NCBI GenBank assembly: GCA_966186595.1
Contig: CBIFWO010000007.1
Location: forward strand, 1 to 33,910
Direction: 5' to 3'
From: JALRBM01 sp966186595
GTDB taxonomy: Bacteria; Patescibacteriota; Saccharimonadia; Saccharimonadales; Saccharimonadaceae
DNA length: 33,910 bases
Shown here: one piece after another, positions 7,529-15,109 of the stretch
Layout: each line of letters starts with the position of its first letter
Position numbering within the stretch: position 1 is the stretch's first letter
Program-made: the position numbers and the translations under genes
Notes under the pieces: model-generated
Databases searched by the model: none
What the model saw: only the letters and a program-made list of their open reading frames with translations
Told to the model about the DNA's origin: nothing

Positions 7529-7939
7529 TCATCGCGCCAGGTAGCGTCCCCTCAGGAATGCTTCCAGTTCTGAGCCGGGCCGGCCGTAGTGGAACATGTC
7601 CCTCGCAGCTTCGTACAGGCAGTACGAAGCCGTGTAGCCCGAGTACTCGTCGTAGTAACCCGGGTCCTCCGTGGAGACGAGGCCAACCTTCGAACCGGGA
7701 CCACTGGGTGAGAACGTGATCGTGTTTCGGGTGCTCCACCCGGTCCCGTAGTACACGGTGTTGGGGCGTTGCGCCGTTCCGTGCTCGATGTCGACGTCGA
7801 GAGTTTCCCTCCAGCCGCTGGGGTCTCTCTGGTAGAGAACCCATTCGTCAGGGGTGGGATACCCAAGGTTGAACACGCACAGGGCCAGCGCAGGCCGACG
7901 GAATGGCAGGTCGATCACGCAGTAGAGCTGTCGCGACAT
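7529..7939 (-). CDS. Orphan GC-rich 136-aa protein (cassette B)
   Basis: I do not recognise this protein. It begins MSRQLYCVIDLPFRRPALAL and contains the aromatic/Gly-rich stretch NTVYYGTGWSTRNTITF and EDPGYYDEYSGYTASYCLYEA, and ends in a basic FLRGRYLAR. It is compact, has two or three cysteines and no evident signal or membrane segment. ATG 7939 is preceded by GAGGAGGAG at about 7 nt, far stronger than the signals of neighbouring core genes, and a consensus promoter lies on the same strand. Third codon positions are mostly G/C, in sharp contrast to the AT-rich sequence just upstream (7960-8050). It is convergent with the KwaB-like gene and divergent from the PIF1-type helicase. The organisation matches cassettes A and C. 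Confidence 0.7.
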   Translation of the reverse strand: MSRQLYCVIDLPFRRPALALCVFNLGYPTPDEWVLYQRDPSGWRETLDVDIEHGTAQRPNTVYYGTGWSTRNTITFSPSGPGSKVGLVSTEDPGYYDEYSGYTASYCLYEAARDMFHYGRPGSELEAFLRGRYLAR

Positions 7940-7982
7940 GGCGACTCTCCTCCTCGATGAGCATAACGAATGTTACATTTAT

Positions 7983-8011
7983 ATTATATAACTTTTATTA
8001 TATTAAGTCAA
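7983..8011 (-). promoter_or_regulatory. Promoter of cassette B
   Basis: The minus strand carries TTGACT (8011-8006), a 17-bp spacer and a perfect TATAAT (7988-7983). The leader includes TAAC-ATTC-GTTA, a small inverted repeat, before the GAGGAGGAG ribosome-binding site. Confidence 0.85.
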
Positions 8012-8054
8012 TAACAATGTAGATTTAACCTCAATATTTATCTAATATATCTTG

Positions 8055-8060
8055 TATACT
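8055..8060 (+). promoter_or_regulatory. -10 box of the PIF1-type helicase gene
   Basis: TATACT lies 6 nt before GTG 8067 and no Shine-Dalgarno is visible between them, so the transcript may be leaderless. No convincing -35 is seen. The promoter is divergent from that of cassette B. Confidence 0.4.
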
Positions 8061-8066
8061 AAAGAA

Positions 8067-9584
8067 GTGAATCAGGGGTTAGCACTGGAAATTATGCTTT
8101 CGGGAGAAAGTGTCCTTTTAACCGGTCCAGCAGGGGCGGGTAAGACCTTTGTATTGAATCAATTTATCAAACTAGCCAAGGGAGAGGGCAAGCATGTGTC
8201 GGTGACGGCGACGACGGGGCTTGCGGCGACTCATCTGGGTGGGACGACAATTCATTCATGGGCAGGGATTGGTGTGGCTGATTTTTTGCCGCAGGGATTT
8301 GCTGAACATATTGCTAAGGGCCGGCGAGAGATCATTGAGAAAACTGATGTGTTGATCATTGACGAGATCAGCATGCTGCACGATTTTCGCCTGGATATGG
8401 TAGATGAAGCCTGTCGGCTGGTGCGCCGTAAGGATGAACCGTTTGGTGGCATTCAGGTGATCATGAGTGGGGATTTTTACCAGCTTCCTCCGATTAATCG
8501 CGGCGAAGGGCGTGCCGGTGGATTTGTTGTACACAGCCAAGTCTGGCAAGAATTAGACCCAACGATTTGTTATTTACAGGAGCAGCACCGTCAGGATGAT
8601 GAGGCGCTACTAGGGATTTTGAATGCGCTTCGAGCGGGGGATATTCGTCGCCATCATGCCGAGACACTCTTGGCACGTGTAGACGAGCAGCCGCCCAAGG
8701 ACCTGGTGCTGACAGAGCTTCACACAGTGAATATCGATGTAGATCGCATCAATGAAATGAAGCTCGATGAACTGCCGGGTGACGAACTTTTTTATACACA
8801 GGCAACAACGGGATCGGCGAATTATGTCGAGAATTTGCAGCGATCTGTGCTGGCACCGGAAGTCCTTCGACTGAAAAAGGGTGCGCTTGTAATGGCGGTC
8901 AAGAATGCTACTGACCGTCGATATGCGAACGGAAGCATAGGCGTCGTTATTGATTTTGAGCCGGCGACTGAATATCCGATTGTTGAATTTCGAAATGGTC
9001 GCACAGTGAGCATGGTACCAGATACCTGGGAGCTTCGAGATGGGGATAAGAAACGGGCAAGCATTACGCAAATCCCACTTCGTTTGGCGTGGGCGATCAC
9101 TGTTCATAAAAGCCAAGGAATGACATTAGATGCAGCGCGCATTGATTTACGAAAAGCGTTTGTCGAAGGCATGGGCTACGTTGCGCTGAGCCGAGTAAAA
9201 AACTTGAACAACCTGTACCTTTCCGGTATCAATCGGATGGCGCTTGTTGTCAGCGAAGACGCGCAGTCCATCGATGAACAGCTTCGTGCGCGGGCGGCCA
9301 GTGATGCAAAAAAGTTTGCACATTTGGCCGTGAATATCGACAAGCGCCAGGCCGAACCTGTTAAAGAAAAGAAGGCTAGCGCAGGCTGGGCCGAAAAAAT
9401 CGAAAAAATGCGCCAGGAGTATCCTAATGCCTATCGTCCCTGGCAGGTGCAAGATGACGCGACGTTAAAGCAAGATTTTCAAAATGGTGTTTCCCTGAAG
9501 GAACTAAGCAAAAAACTTGGTCGTCACGAAGGAAGCATCAAAATGCGACTGCAAAAACACTTTGGCGAAGATATTGTATTGTAA
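8067..9584 (+). CDS. PIF1/RecD-like superfamily 1B DNA helicase
   Basis: ATP-dependent 5'-3' DNA helicase of the PIF1 family. From GTG 8067 the protein is 505 aa and starts MNQGLALEIMLSGESVLL, matching the normal family start; a TTG at 8052 would add five residues. Walker A is GPAGAGKT (about residues 20-27), Walker B VLIIDEISML, followed by GDFYQLPPI (motif III) and QHRQDD. The late motif AWAITVHKSQGMTLD and VALSRVKN complete the helicase core. The last 60 residues (PWQVQDDATLKQDF, then SLKELSKKLGRHEGSIKMRL) form a Myb/HTH-like module often appended to CPR helicases. The divergent cassette B lies upstream. Confidence 0.92.
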   Translation: MNQGLALEIMLSGESVLLTGPAGAGKTFVLNQFIKLAKGEGKHVSVTATTGLAATHLGGTTIHSWAGIGVADFLPQGFAEHIAKGRREIIEKTDVLIIDEISMLHDFRLDMVDEACRLVRRKDEPFGGIQVIMSGDFYQLPPINRGEGRAGGFVVHSQVWQELDPTICYLQEQHRQDDEALLGILNALRAGDIRRHHAETLLARVDEQPPKDLVLTELHTVNIDVDRINEMKLDELPGDELFYTQATTGSANYVENLQRSVLAPEVLRLKKGALVMAVKNATDRRYANGSIGVVIDFEPATEYPIVEFRNGRTVSMVPDTWELRDGDKKRASITQIPLRLAWAITVHKSQGMTLDAARIDLRKAFVEGMGYVALSRVKNLNNLYLSGINRMALVVSEDAQSIDEQLRARAASDAKKFAHLAVNIDKRQAEPVKEKKASAGWAEKIEKMRQEYPNAYRPWQVQDDATLKQDFQNGVSLKELSKKLGRHEGSIKMRLQKHFGEDIVL

Positions 9585-9636
9585 ATATCACCACTCCTAT
9601 TTATACTCTGAAATATAAACAAACGGAGGAAAGGGT

Positions 9637-10062
9637 ATGGAAGTAGAAGTGAATTACTGGGCGGTGTTGCTGGCTGGGCTATCAAGCATGGTTGTAGGCG
9701 CGGTGTGGTACATGCCAAAGCTGTTCGGAAATGCCTGGGCAAAGATGGCGAAGGTGGATACAAAGAAGAAAATCAGTGGTGGGGAGTCAGCCTTTTTATA
9801 TATTTCGACATTGGTGGCGTCGCTCGTTACAGCATTTGTTCTAGCACATGTAACGTTCCTCAGTAACTATTTCTTTAGCGGCAGTTTCCTTGGCAATGCA
9901 CTCTCGACTGGCCTGTGGCTTTGGTTGGGTCTTACTGCTGCACGCTTTATCGTTCATGATATGTTCGAAGGTCGCCGCAAGAAACTGACACTGATTAATA
10001 TTACGCATGAATTTGTCACCATCATGGTAATGGCGCTCATTATCGGTTGGATGGGGATGTAG
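9637..10062 (+). CDS. DUF1761 family membrane protein
   Basis: A 141-aa integral membrane protein. The N terminus VNYWAVLLAGLSSMVVGAVW followed by YMPKLFGNAWAKM matches the DUF1761 signature. Four hydrophobic segments are visible at about residues 5-25, 52-74, 80-100 and 120-140. The function is unknown in the family. ATG 9637 is preceded by GGAGG with 7-nt spacing. The stop codon directly abuts the stop of the convergent LssY_C-like gene (10060-10062 against 10063-10065), leaving no room for a terminator. Confidence 0.85.
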   Translation: MEVEVNYWAVLLAGLSSMVVGAVWYMPKLFGNAWAKMAKVDTKKKISGGESAFLYISTLVASLVTAFVLAHVTFLSNYFFSGSFLGNALSTGLWLWLGLTAARFIVHDMFEGRRKKLTLINITHEFVTIMVMALIIGWMGM

Positions 10063-10908
10063 CTACCTCAATCGAGCAATTTTAATACTGCCATTACTGA
10101 TATAAATGGTCCGGATCTGCTGCCCGCGGAACCGGATCGTTTCACCTTCTTTACTGATGTGGACTTTAGCTACTGAATTAATTTTCTGAAGTGTTTCGAT
10201 AATGAAATCACGTTCCTTGTCTGAATCGTGACTACCACCATGCGTGAGCTGACCGGTGCGCCACTGAACATCAATGGGGTGAGTCTCTTCGGTTGCTGCA
10301 CCAATCCACATTTCTTTTTCGGGCATGATCAGATGCTCTAGCTTTTTCATCCAAAAGAAGTAATGGTGAGAGTTGTGTTCGGTGATTGGCTCTTCTAGCC
10401 GCCAGAACCGGACGTGATGCCGCGTGCGGGCACTGCCTCGATCATTCGTTGGAATTTCAAAGCTCAAATCTTGTGAGCGATTAAAGAGATAGAGATTACT
10501 CAGAGGAGCGGCAGGGTAAGAGGTGCCAAAAAGAATGGAAACAACCTCACGGAATCCGTTTTTGATGGTGAGTGGATCTGCCTGATACCAGCCCGCTTTT
10601 GTCATCGCTTTTATTAAGTGGTCGCGATTCTTCACAACAAGGGCAAGATTGACAGGATCAGAAGGCCATCCGTCACCAGTGGTAACATACACTGGAATAT
10701 GATTGGGTTTGATAAAGATCCTCAGCAGCCGAATAAGTGTGGGAATTCCTATATAGGCAAAGAAAATATAGATGAGCAGCAGCACGAAAAATGCTGGCAT
10801 TTGCTCGTTGGCATAGGGATAGATAATGTCAACGGTTACCCACACAAAACCAACACCAACGAGGAAGATTGCGGCGCGCCACAGACTGCGAAGCAAGAAG
10901 TGTAACAT
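10063..10908 (-). CDS. Membrane protein with LssY-like C-terminal domain
   Basis: A 281-aa protein with two N-terminal membrane segments (about residues 6-28 and 36-58) and a soluble domain resembling LssY_C: DPVNLALVVKNRDHLIKAMT, then AGWYQAD, NLYLFNRSQDLSFEIP, TRHHVRFW and MWIGAATEE. LssY_C domains accompany phosphatases in other bacteria, but here the domain stands alone on a membrane anchor. The ATG at 10920 overlaps a TATAAT box (10919-10924 on the minus strand), so ATG 10908, 10 nt after that box, is the likelier start and would give a leaderless or nearly leaderless mRNA. The gene is divergent from the GH1 gene. Confidence 0.8.
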   Translation of the reverse strand: MLHFLLRSLWRAAIFLVGVGFVWVTVDIIYPYANEQMPAFFVLLLIYIFFAYIGIPTLIRLLRIFIKPNHIPVYVTTGDGWPSDPVNLALVVKNRDHLIKAMTKAGWYQADPLTIKNGFREVVSILFGTSYPAAPLSNLYLFNRSQDLSFEIPTNDRGSARTRHHVRFWRLEEPITEHNSHHYFFWMKKLEHLIMPEKEMWIGAATEETHPIDVQWRTGQLTHGGSHDSDKERDFIIETLQKINSVAKVHISKEGETIRFRGQQIRTIYISNGSIKIARLR

Positions 10909-10918
10909 GTCGCTCATC

Positions 10919-10947
10919 ATTATACTAGAAAATCAAAATGATATAAT
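10919..10947. promoter_or_regulatory. Divergent -10 boxes of LssY_C-like and GH1 genes
   Basis: TATAAT on the minus strand at 10924-10919 serves the gene starting at 10908. TATAAT on the plus strand at 10942-10947 lies 12 nt before ATG 10960. No good -35 hexamer is seen for either. The two boxes lie within 30 bp, so expression may be competitive. Confidence 0.55.
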
Positions 10948-10959
10948 GCATATGTATAT

Positions 10960-12222
10960 ATGAAGAAACCAAGTTTGAATTTTCCAAAGAAATTTTTGTG
11001 GGGCGCATCTGTGAGCGCTCATCAAGTAGAGGGTAATACGCATAATCAATGGACACCGTGGGAGCTAGAGAATGCCAAATCAAAGGCGGCTCAGGCGGTG
11101 TATCATCTGAGTGATCTAGAAAGCTGGCCCGAGATCGAGGCAGAGGCTAAGAATCCGCAGACTTATGTTTCGGGCGACACGGCAGATCATTACAATCGGT
11201 ATGAGGAAGATTTTGATCTGCTGACAAAGCTCAACATGAATGCATTCCGATTTAGTATTGAATGGTCACGTGTTGAGCCGACTGAAGGTGCCTGGAGCGT
11301 TGAAGCGATCGAGCATTACAAACAGTATGTGGGTGCATTGAAACAACGGGGAATAGAACCGGTCTTGACGCTTTTTCACTTTACGTTGCCGCCATGGTTT
11401 GTGGCGAAGGGTGGGTTTGAGAGCCGCTCAAATGTGAAATATTTCATCCGATTTGCGGAGAAAGTGCTTCATGAGCTAGGCCAGAATATTCGTTATGTGA
11501 TTACAATCAATGAGCCGGAAATTTATGCCCACGAGAGCTACCTGGCGGGAAATTGGCCACCGAACGTTACTAGCAAATGGCGTCTGTGGCGTGTGATGAA
11601 TAACCTTGCTCATGCCCATAATCAGGTGGCGCGTCTGGCCCATGCGACCAGCCGTCGCTACAAGGTGTCATTGGCAAAAAACTCCGCATATTTTTATGCC
11701 GGCGATGATGCTTGGCTGAGCCGAAAAAGTGCGGAAGTGATGCAATATTTTCAGGACGACTATTTCCTCAAAAAAGTGGTGAAGAGCTGTGATTTCTTAG
11801 GGGTGAACTTTTATTTTAGCAACCGTGTCTATGGCTATCGTGTGCATAATCCGGACAAAAAGGTCAGTGACATGGGCTGGGACCTCAGTCCGGCGGATAT
11901 CCAACATGCACTTGAGCGTCTTGATGAAAAGTATCATCTGCCGATTATCGTGACAGAAAACGGCCTGGCGGATGGGGAGGATCACTATCGGCAGTGGTGG
12001 CTCACGCAGACACTGATTGGGATGCAGAAGGCAATGGATAATGGTGTAAAGGTGGACGGCTACCTCCATTGGAGCCTGATCGACAATTTCGAGTGGGATA
12101 AAGGAACCTGGCCACGATTTGGTCTGGTGCACGTGGACTATACGACCAAGAAACGGACACTTCGCCCCAGTGCAATTTGGTTTGGTAAGGTTATTAGACG
12201 TCTGCGTGGAGACATTTCATGA
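10960..12222 (+). CDS. Glycoside hydrolase family 1 (beta-glucosidase type)
   Basis: A 420-aa retaining GH1 enzyme that hydrolyses beta-linked sugars such as beta-glucosides or 6-phospho-beta-glucosides. The family start FPKKFLWGASVSAHQVEG is intact. The acid/base is Glu185 in TINEPE and the nucleophile Glu333 in VTENG; HWSLIDNFEW and the final GLVHVDY are also canonical. At 420 residues it is slightly shorter than typical GH1 proteins (440-480). No signal peptide is seen, so it acts in the cytoplasm. ATG 10960 has no Shine-Dalgarno and lies 12 nt after TATAAT. Its last 4 bases overlap the yvcK start, linking sugar hydrolysis to YvcK. Confidence 0.92.
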   Translation: MKKPSLNFPKKFLWGASVSAHQVEGNTHNQWTPWELENAKSKAAQAVYHLSDLESWPEIEAEAKNPQTYVSGDTADHYNRYEEDFDLLTKLNMNAFRFSIEWSRVEPTEGAWSVEAIEHYKQYVGALKQRGIEPVLTLFHFTLPPWFVAKGGFESRSNVKYFIRFAEKVLHELGQNIRYVITINEPEIYAHESYLAGNWPPNVTSKWRLWRVMNNLAHAHNQVARLAHATSRRYKVSLAKNSAYFYAGDDAWLSRKSAEVMQYFQDDYFLKKVVKSCDFLGVNFYFSNRVYGYRVHNPDKKVSDMGWDLSPADIQHALERLDEKYHLPIIVTENGLADGEDHYRQWWLTQTLIGMQKAMDNGVKVDGYLHWSLIDNFEWDKGTWPRFGLVHVDYTTKKRTLRPSAIWFGKVIRRLRGDIS

Positions 12223-13235
12223 ACGACCCGTTCCCGCGAACACAGGTCAAGATTGCTGTTATTGGCGGAGGAACGGGGAGTTTCACGCTGCTAAGTGCGC
12301 TTAAGGAGCACACAAATTCGATCGCCGCCCTAGTGAATATGGTGGATGACGGAGGAAGTACAGGTGTGCTGCGGGATGAGCTGGGAACATTACCACCCGG
12401 TGATATTCGACAGTGTTTGGTTGCTCTTAGCGATTCCCCCAAAGTTCGTGACCTTTTTAATTATCGCTTTGATGAGGGGACGTTCGAGGGGCATGCGTTT
12501 GGCAATCTTCTTCTGAGCGCACTTGAAAAAATGACGGGCAGTTTTAATGAGGCGATTGAAACCGCATCCGACATTTTGCACGTCAATGGCGCGGTGATTC
12601 CGGCCACACTGGATAATGTACGCCTTCGGATGGAGTGGCCCGAGGCGAGTGTGGTTCTGCGGGGCGAGCGTGTGATTGATGCTGAGTTCTTTGAACATGA
12701 TCCTAGGCGCGCTAAGTTATCCTTGAGTCCAAAGGCTCGGGCAAACCCTACGATGCTTACCGCCATTGAACAGGCAGATATTATCGTTATTGCGCCCGGT
12801 GATCTTTATACGTCGCTTGGTCCGCTCCTTGTTATTAATGGAGTAGGGCGGGCGTTGTCCAAGTCAACAGCAATGAAGGTGTATATCGCCAATCTGGTAA
12901 CAAAAAAAGGTCAGACCGAAGGATTTACGATTAGCGATCATGCGCGTGAAATCGAACGTTTTGCCGGGACGACATTCCTTGATTATGTGCTTTATAATCG
13001 GCAAATTCCTAACGAGGCTTTAGCGCGTCGTTATGAAGAGGAAGAAGCATACCCTGTCGAAATCGATACGGCCGTGCTGATGAAAGCTCACTACAAAGCC
13101 CTAGGTGGAGATTTTCTTGGCTATGTCGCAAATGCTCATAAAAATGATAAACTTCCTGTGACGAGATCATACATTCGCCATAACCCTCAGGCTGTCGCCG
13201 CTACAATTATGGAGCTTTATGAAACAAACCACTAA
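12219..13235 (+). CDS. yvcK: YvcK/CofD-like family protein (gluconeogenesis factor type)
   Basis: A 338-aa Rossmann-like protein of the YvcK family, which in Firmicutes and Actinobacteria binds UDP-sugars and supports carbon flow into the cell wall. Hallmarks are IAVIGGGTGSFTLLSALKEH near the N terminus, NMVDDGGSTGVLRDELGTLPP and GDIRQCLVAL, then HAFGNLLLSAL and a late APGDLYTSLGPLL. The start overlaps the GH1 stop by 4 bp (ATGA) and the end overlaps the HAD gene by 17 bp, so the three genes form a tightly coupled unit. Its position shortly before the peptidoglycan cluster fits a role in wall-precursor control. Confidence 0.9.
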   Translation: MNDPFPRTQVKIAVIGGGTGSFTLLSALKEHTNSIAALVNMVDDGGSTGVLRDELGTLPPGDIRQCLVALSDSPKVRDLFNYRFDEGTFEGHAFGNLLLSALEKMTGSFNEAIETASDILHVNGAVIPATLDNVRLRMEWPEASVVLRGERVIDAEFFEHDPRRAKLSLSPKARANPTMLTAIEQADIIVIAPGDLYTSLGPLLVINGVGRALSKSTAMKVYIANLVTKKGQTEGFTISDHAREIERFAGTTFLDYVLYNRQIPNEALARRYEEEEAYPVEIDTAVLMKAHYKALGGDFLGYVANAHKNDKLPVTRSYIRHNPQAVAATIMELYETNH

Positions 13236-13929
13236 ACCCACGCAAATTGATGTATTCTATGTTTTAGATTTTGACCGTTGCCTGGGTCGGACTGAAAAAT
13301 TCCAGGCGCTTCTCGAAGAAACGATCACAAACGAGGGGGTTGTTGATTTGGGGATGATTCAATACGCTCATCAGGAAGTGAAAAAGACGGGCGGTTCATT
13401 CGATACAGCGGCATACGTTCGCCAAGTACTGAAGGACAGGCGGCTGGATGTGAATCGGATATGGGGAAAGATTGAGACGGATTTTGTCGAGGCGGCCAAG
13501 AAGGAAGATATGTTCGAGCCGGGGGCGAAGCGTCTGTTGGAAATGTTAAAAACTAAAGATGCGCATTTTGGGATCGTAACGTTTGGTGGGTATGATTGGC
13601 AAACGGCCAAGTTGCGAGCCGCGGGATTGCTAGCGGTGCCCTATATCGTTACATCGTACAAAGAAAAGGGGCGAATGATTGCGGGTTGGCAACAAAAAGA
13701 CAAACAATTTCTTATTCCTGAAGAGTTAAGCCCTAGCGGGGCCCTGATAGCAAAAAAGATCGTGTTAGTTGACGACAAACCAGTTAGTTTCGAAGGGATT
13801 CCTCCTGAGGTAATGGGATTATGTGTCTCTCCAACAGCGACGCCCGATAGACTGTCCACACTTCCTGCAAGCGTAGAAGTTGTGCCGAGCATGACGAGGG
13901 TAGTCGAGGTACTCAGCCGTAATAATTGA
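13219..13929 (+). CDS. HAD superfamily hydrolase
   Basis: A 236-aa phosphatase-type protein. Motif I is YVLDFDRCLG with nucleophile Asp17 and general acid Asp19. Motif II is FGIVTFGGYD (Thr). Motif IV is KIVLVDDKPVSF. A helical cap lies between motifs I and II. The substrate is unknown; it may be a sugar phosphate or nucleotide given the coupled GH1 and yvcK. The start is inside yvcK (17-bp overlap). The stop codon TGA is embedded in the -35 hexamer of the next promoter. Confidence 0.8.
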   Translation: MKQTTKPTQIDVFYVLDFDRCLGRTEKFQALLEETITNEGVVDLGMIQYAHQEVKKTGGSFDTAAYVRQVLKDRRLDVNRIWGKIETDFVEAAKKEDMFEPGAKRLLEMLKTKDAHFGIVTFGGYDWQTAKLRAAGLLAVPYIVTSYKEKGRMIAGWQQKDKQFLIPEELSPSGALIAKKIVLVDDKPVSFEGIPPEVMGLCVSPTATPDRLSTLPASVEVVPSMTRVVEVLSRNN

Positions 13930-13954
13930 CAAAGCATAATCAGTATGCTAAGAT
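13926..13954 (+). promoter_or_regulatory. Promoter of small membrane protein gene
   Basis: TTGACA (13926-13931) overlaps the HAD stop codon, followed by a 17-bp spacer and TAAGAT (13949-13954). ATG 13964 is 9 nt further on and no Shine-Dalgarno is present, so the mRNA is predicted to be leaderless. Confidence 0.75.
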
Positions 13955-13963
13955 AAATTTATT

Positions 13964-14158
13964 ATGAAACAGAAAACAAAAAAAGCCACTACAATCGAAA
14001 GTACCGGTGAGATTACTGTCACTTTAGCACAGGATGTAAAGACTTCAGTAATGATTGTATCTGTTTTGATCAATCTTTTCATTCTGTCACTCTGGATCGC
14101 GCTGGTCGCAACATCAGAGTTTGATGCTTCACTTGTCAGTTTCTTCCTTGGTCGATAA
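13964..14158 (+). CDS. Small single-span membrane protein
   Basis: A 64-aa protein with a basic N terminus (MKQKTKKATT), a short soluble part and one membrane segment at about residues 29-49 (MIVSVLINLFILSLWIALVA). It is too short to assign a function. Support for it as a gene is its own TTGACA promoter and a strong terminator 14 nt after the stop, which together make it a monocistronic unit directly upstream of the mraZ promoter. Confidence 0.7.
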   Translation: MKQKTKKATTIESTGEITVTLAQDVKTSVMIVSVLINLFILSLWIALVATSEFDASLVSFFLGR

Positions 14159-14171
14159 TTGCCTGGTGCCC

Positions 14172-14206
14172 AAAATGCCACACCTAGAAAAGGTGTGGCA
14201 TTTTTT
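14172..14206 (+). terminator. Strong intrinsic terminator
   Basis: ATGCCACACCT pairs perfectly with AGGTGTGGCAT around a short A-rich loop (AGAAA) and is followed by six T. A matching A run on the 5' side makes it potentially bidirectional. It isolates the small membrane gene from the mraZ promoter. Confidence 0.92.
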
Positions 14207-14229
14207 GTTACCTCTATTCTCGGGTTTGT

Positions 14230-14251
14230 TTATCCACAAAATTGTGGAAAA
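14230..14251. promoter_or_regulatory. Inverted pair of DnaA-box-like 9-mers
   Basis: TTATCCACA (14230-14238, a perfect consensus DnaA box) is followed after AAAT by TGTGGAAAA (14243-14251), the reverse complement of TTTTCCACA. The pair lies about 40 bp upstream of the mraZ -35, so DnaA might influence dcw transcription. Confidence 0.45.
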
Positions 14252-14287
14252 GTATGATTTGGCCTGTGATTTATGGAAAAATGGGGC

Positions 14288-14316
14288 TTGTCGTGGGTAA
14301 TCGTGGGTATTATAGT
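14288..14316 (+). promoter_or_regulatory. mraZ promoter with probable MraZ operator
   Basis: TTGTCG (14288-14293), a 17-bp spacer and TATAGT (14311-14316). Two GTGGGT repeats (starting 14293 and 14303) lie exactly 10 bp apart inside the spacer, and further TGGG copies occur at 14282 and 14335. MraZ is known to bind TGGG-type repeats with 10-bp period upstream of its own gene and repress it, so this is a likely autoregulatory site. Confidence 0.65.
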
Positions 14317-14423
14317 AAGGCCAGTGGAAAGAAGTGGGTAGCCCCACAAAAATAAACAAACCACTAACATTAAAAACTCACTACATGTAACGCCAAATCA
14401 GGGCAAAAGGGCATACCAGAGAA

Positions 14424-14786
14424 GTGGATTACTTCGAACGAAAGCTTGATGACAAGCGTCGGCTGACAATTCCGACGGAGCTTCGAGGTGAATTCGCAAC
14501 CGGCGTTGTCCTGACGCGCGGTTTTGGCAAGTACCTCCATCTCTACCCACAAACAGTATGGGATAGGGAGGTGGAGCCGGCGCTTAGTGGTAACATTCTC
14601 GATGAGAAGGTTGCCGATCTGAACGTTCGGTTTCGTCGAGGAAAAACGGGCGCGGAGCTTGACCAAAAACAAGGTCGAGTGACGATCGAGCAGCACCTGC
14701 TGGATTACGCCGGGATTGACCGAGAGGTTGTTGCTGTGCGAGCTGGCGCTTATTGGCGACTGCTTCCGCCGGGTGCGGACGTGTAG
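14424..14786 (+). CDS. mraZ: Transcriptional regulator MraZ
   Basis: A 120-aa AbrB/SpoVT-like DNA-binding protein, the usual first gene of dcw clusters, forming ring oligomers. The first swapped-hairpin motif is FERKLDDKRRLTIPTELRGEF and the second half repeats the fold (QGRVTIEQHLLDYAGID). It is shorter than the usual 140-150 residues. The start is GTG 14424, since no ATG is available and MDYFERKLD aligns with family N termini (the Shine-Dalgarno is weak). The leader is about 100 nt. It probably represses its own promoter through the GTGGGT repeats at 14293-14308. Confidence 0.85.
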   Translation: MDYFERKLDDKRRLTIPTELRGEFATGVVLTRGFGKYLHLYPQTVWDREVEPALSGNILDEKVADLNVRFRRGKTGAELDQKQGRVTIEQHLLDYAGIDREVVAVRAGAYWRLLPPGADV

Positions 14787-15094
14787 GACTAAACCAGGCA
14801 CATTAATAATTTGGACAGATAGTAAAGGTACGACCTCGGGGTCAGCTATCTGGTAGTAAGAGCATGTGGGAATGCGGCGCCACAATAAAAACGCTGTTGC
14901 ACCTTCCTTAACACAACACCTCCCAAAAAAACTCCACCTCACAACACATAAGTCTCTCAATCAAATGGTAGGGTATGAGTTACACAGTAACCCCCCGCTT
15001 AAGCCATTTGACACTTATTACAAAAACAAACACATATAAAACAAAACGCTTTTACTGCCAGTTAGGTGATCTCGAGCGATAACGGATTATTCTG
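14787..15094 (+). other. Structured intergenic region between mraZ and rsmH, possible RNA element
   Basis: This gene-free stretch of about 310 bp contains CAGATAG/CTATCTG (14816-14822 with 14846-14852) enclosing GACC-TCGG-GGTC (14832-14843), i.e. two stacked helices with an asymmetric internal loop rich in A and G. A second domain, AAATGG/CCATTT (14963-15009), contains GTTAC-ACA-GTAAC (14979-14991). An RNA motif upstream of mraW (rsmH) has been described in Actinobacteria; this could be an analogous leader, but I cannot match it to that consensus. No ORF with a start signal is seen. Confidence 0.4.
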
Positions 15095-15100
15095 TATAAT
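15095..15100 (+). promoter_or_regulatory. -10 box of rsmH
   Basis: A perfect TATAAT ends 9 nt before ATG 15110, with no Shine-Dalgarno between, which indicates a leaderless rsmH transcript separate from mraZ mRNA. No clear -35 is seen. Confidence 0.6.
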
Positions 15101-15109
15101 AAGTTATCA

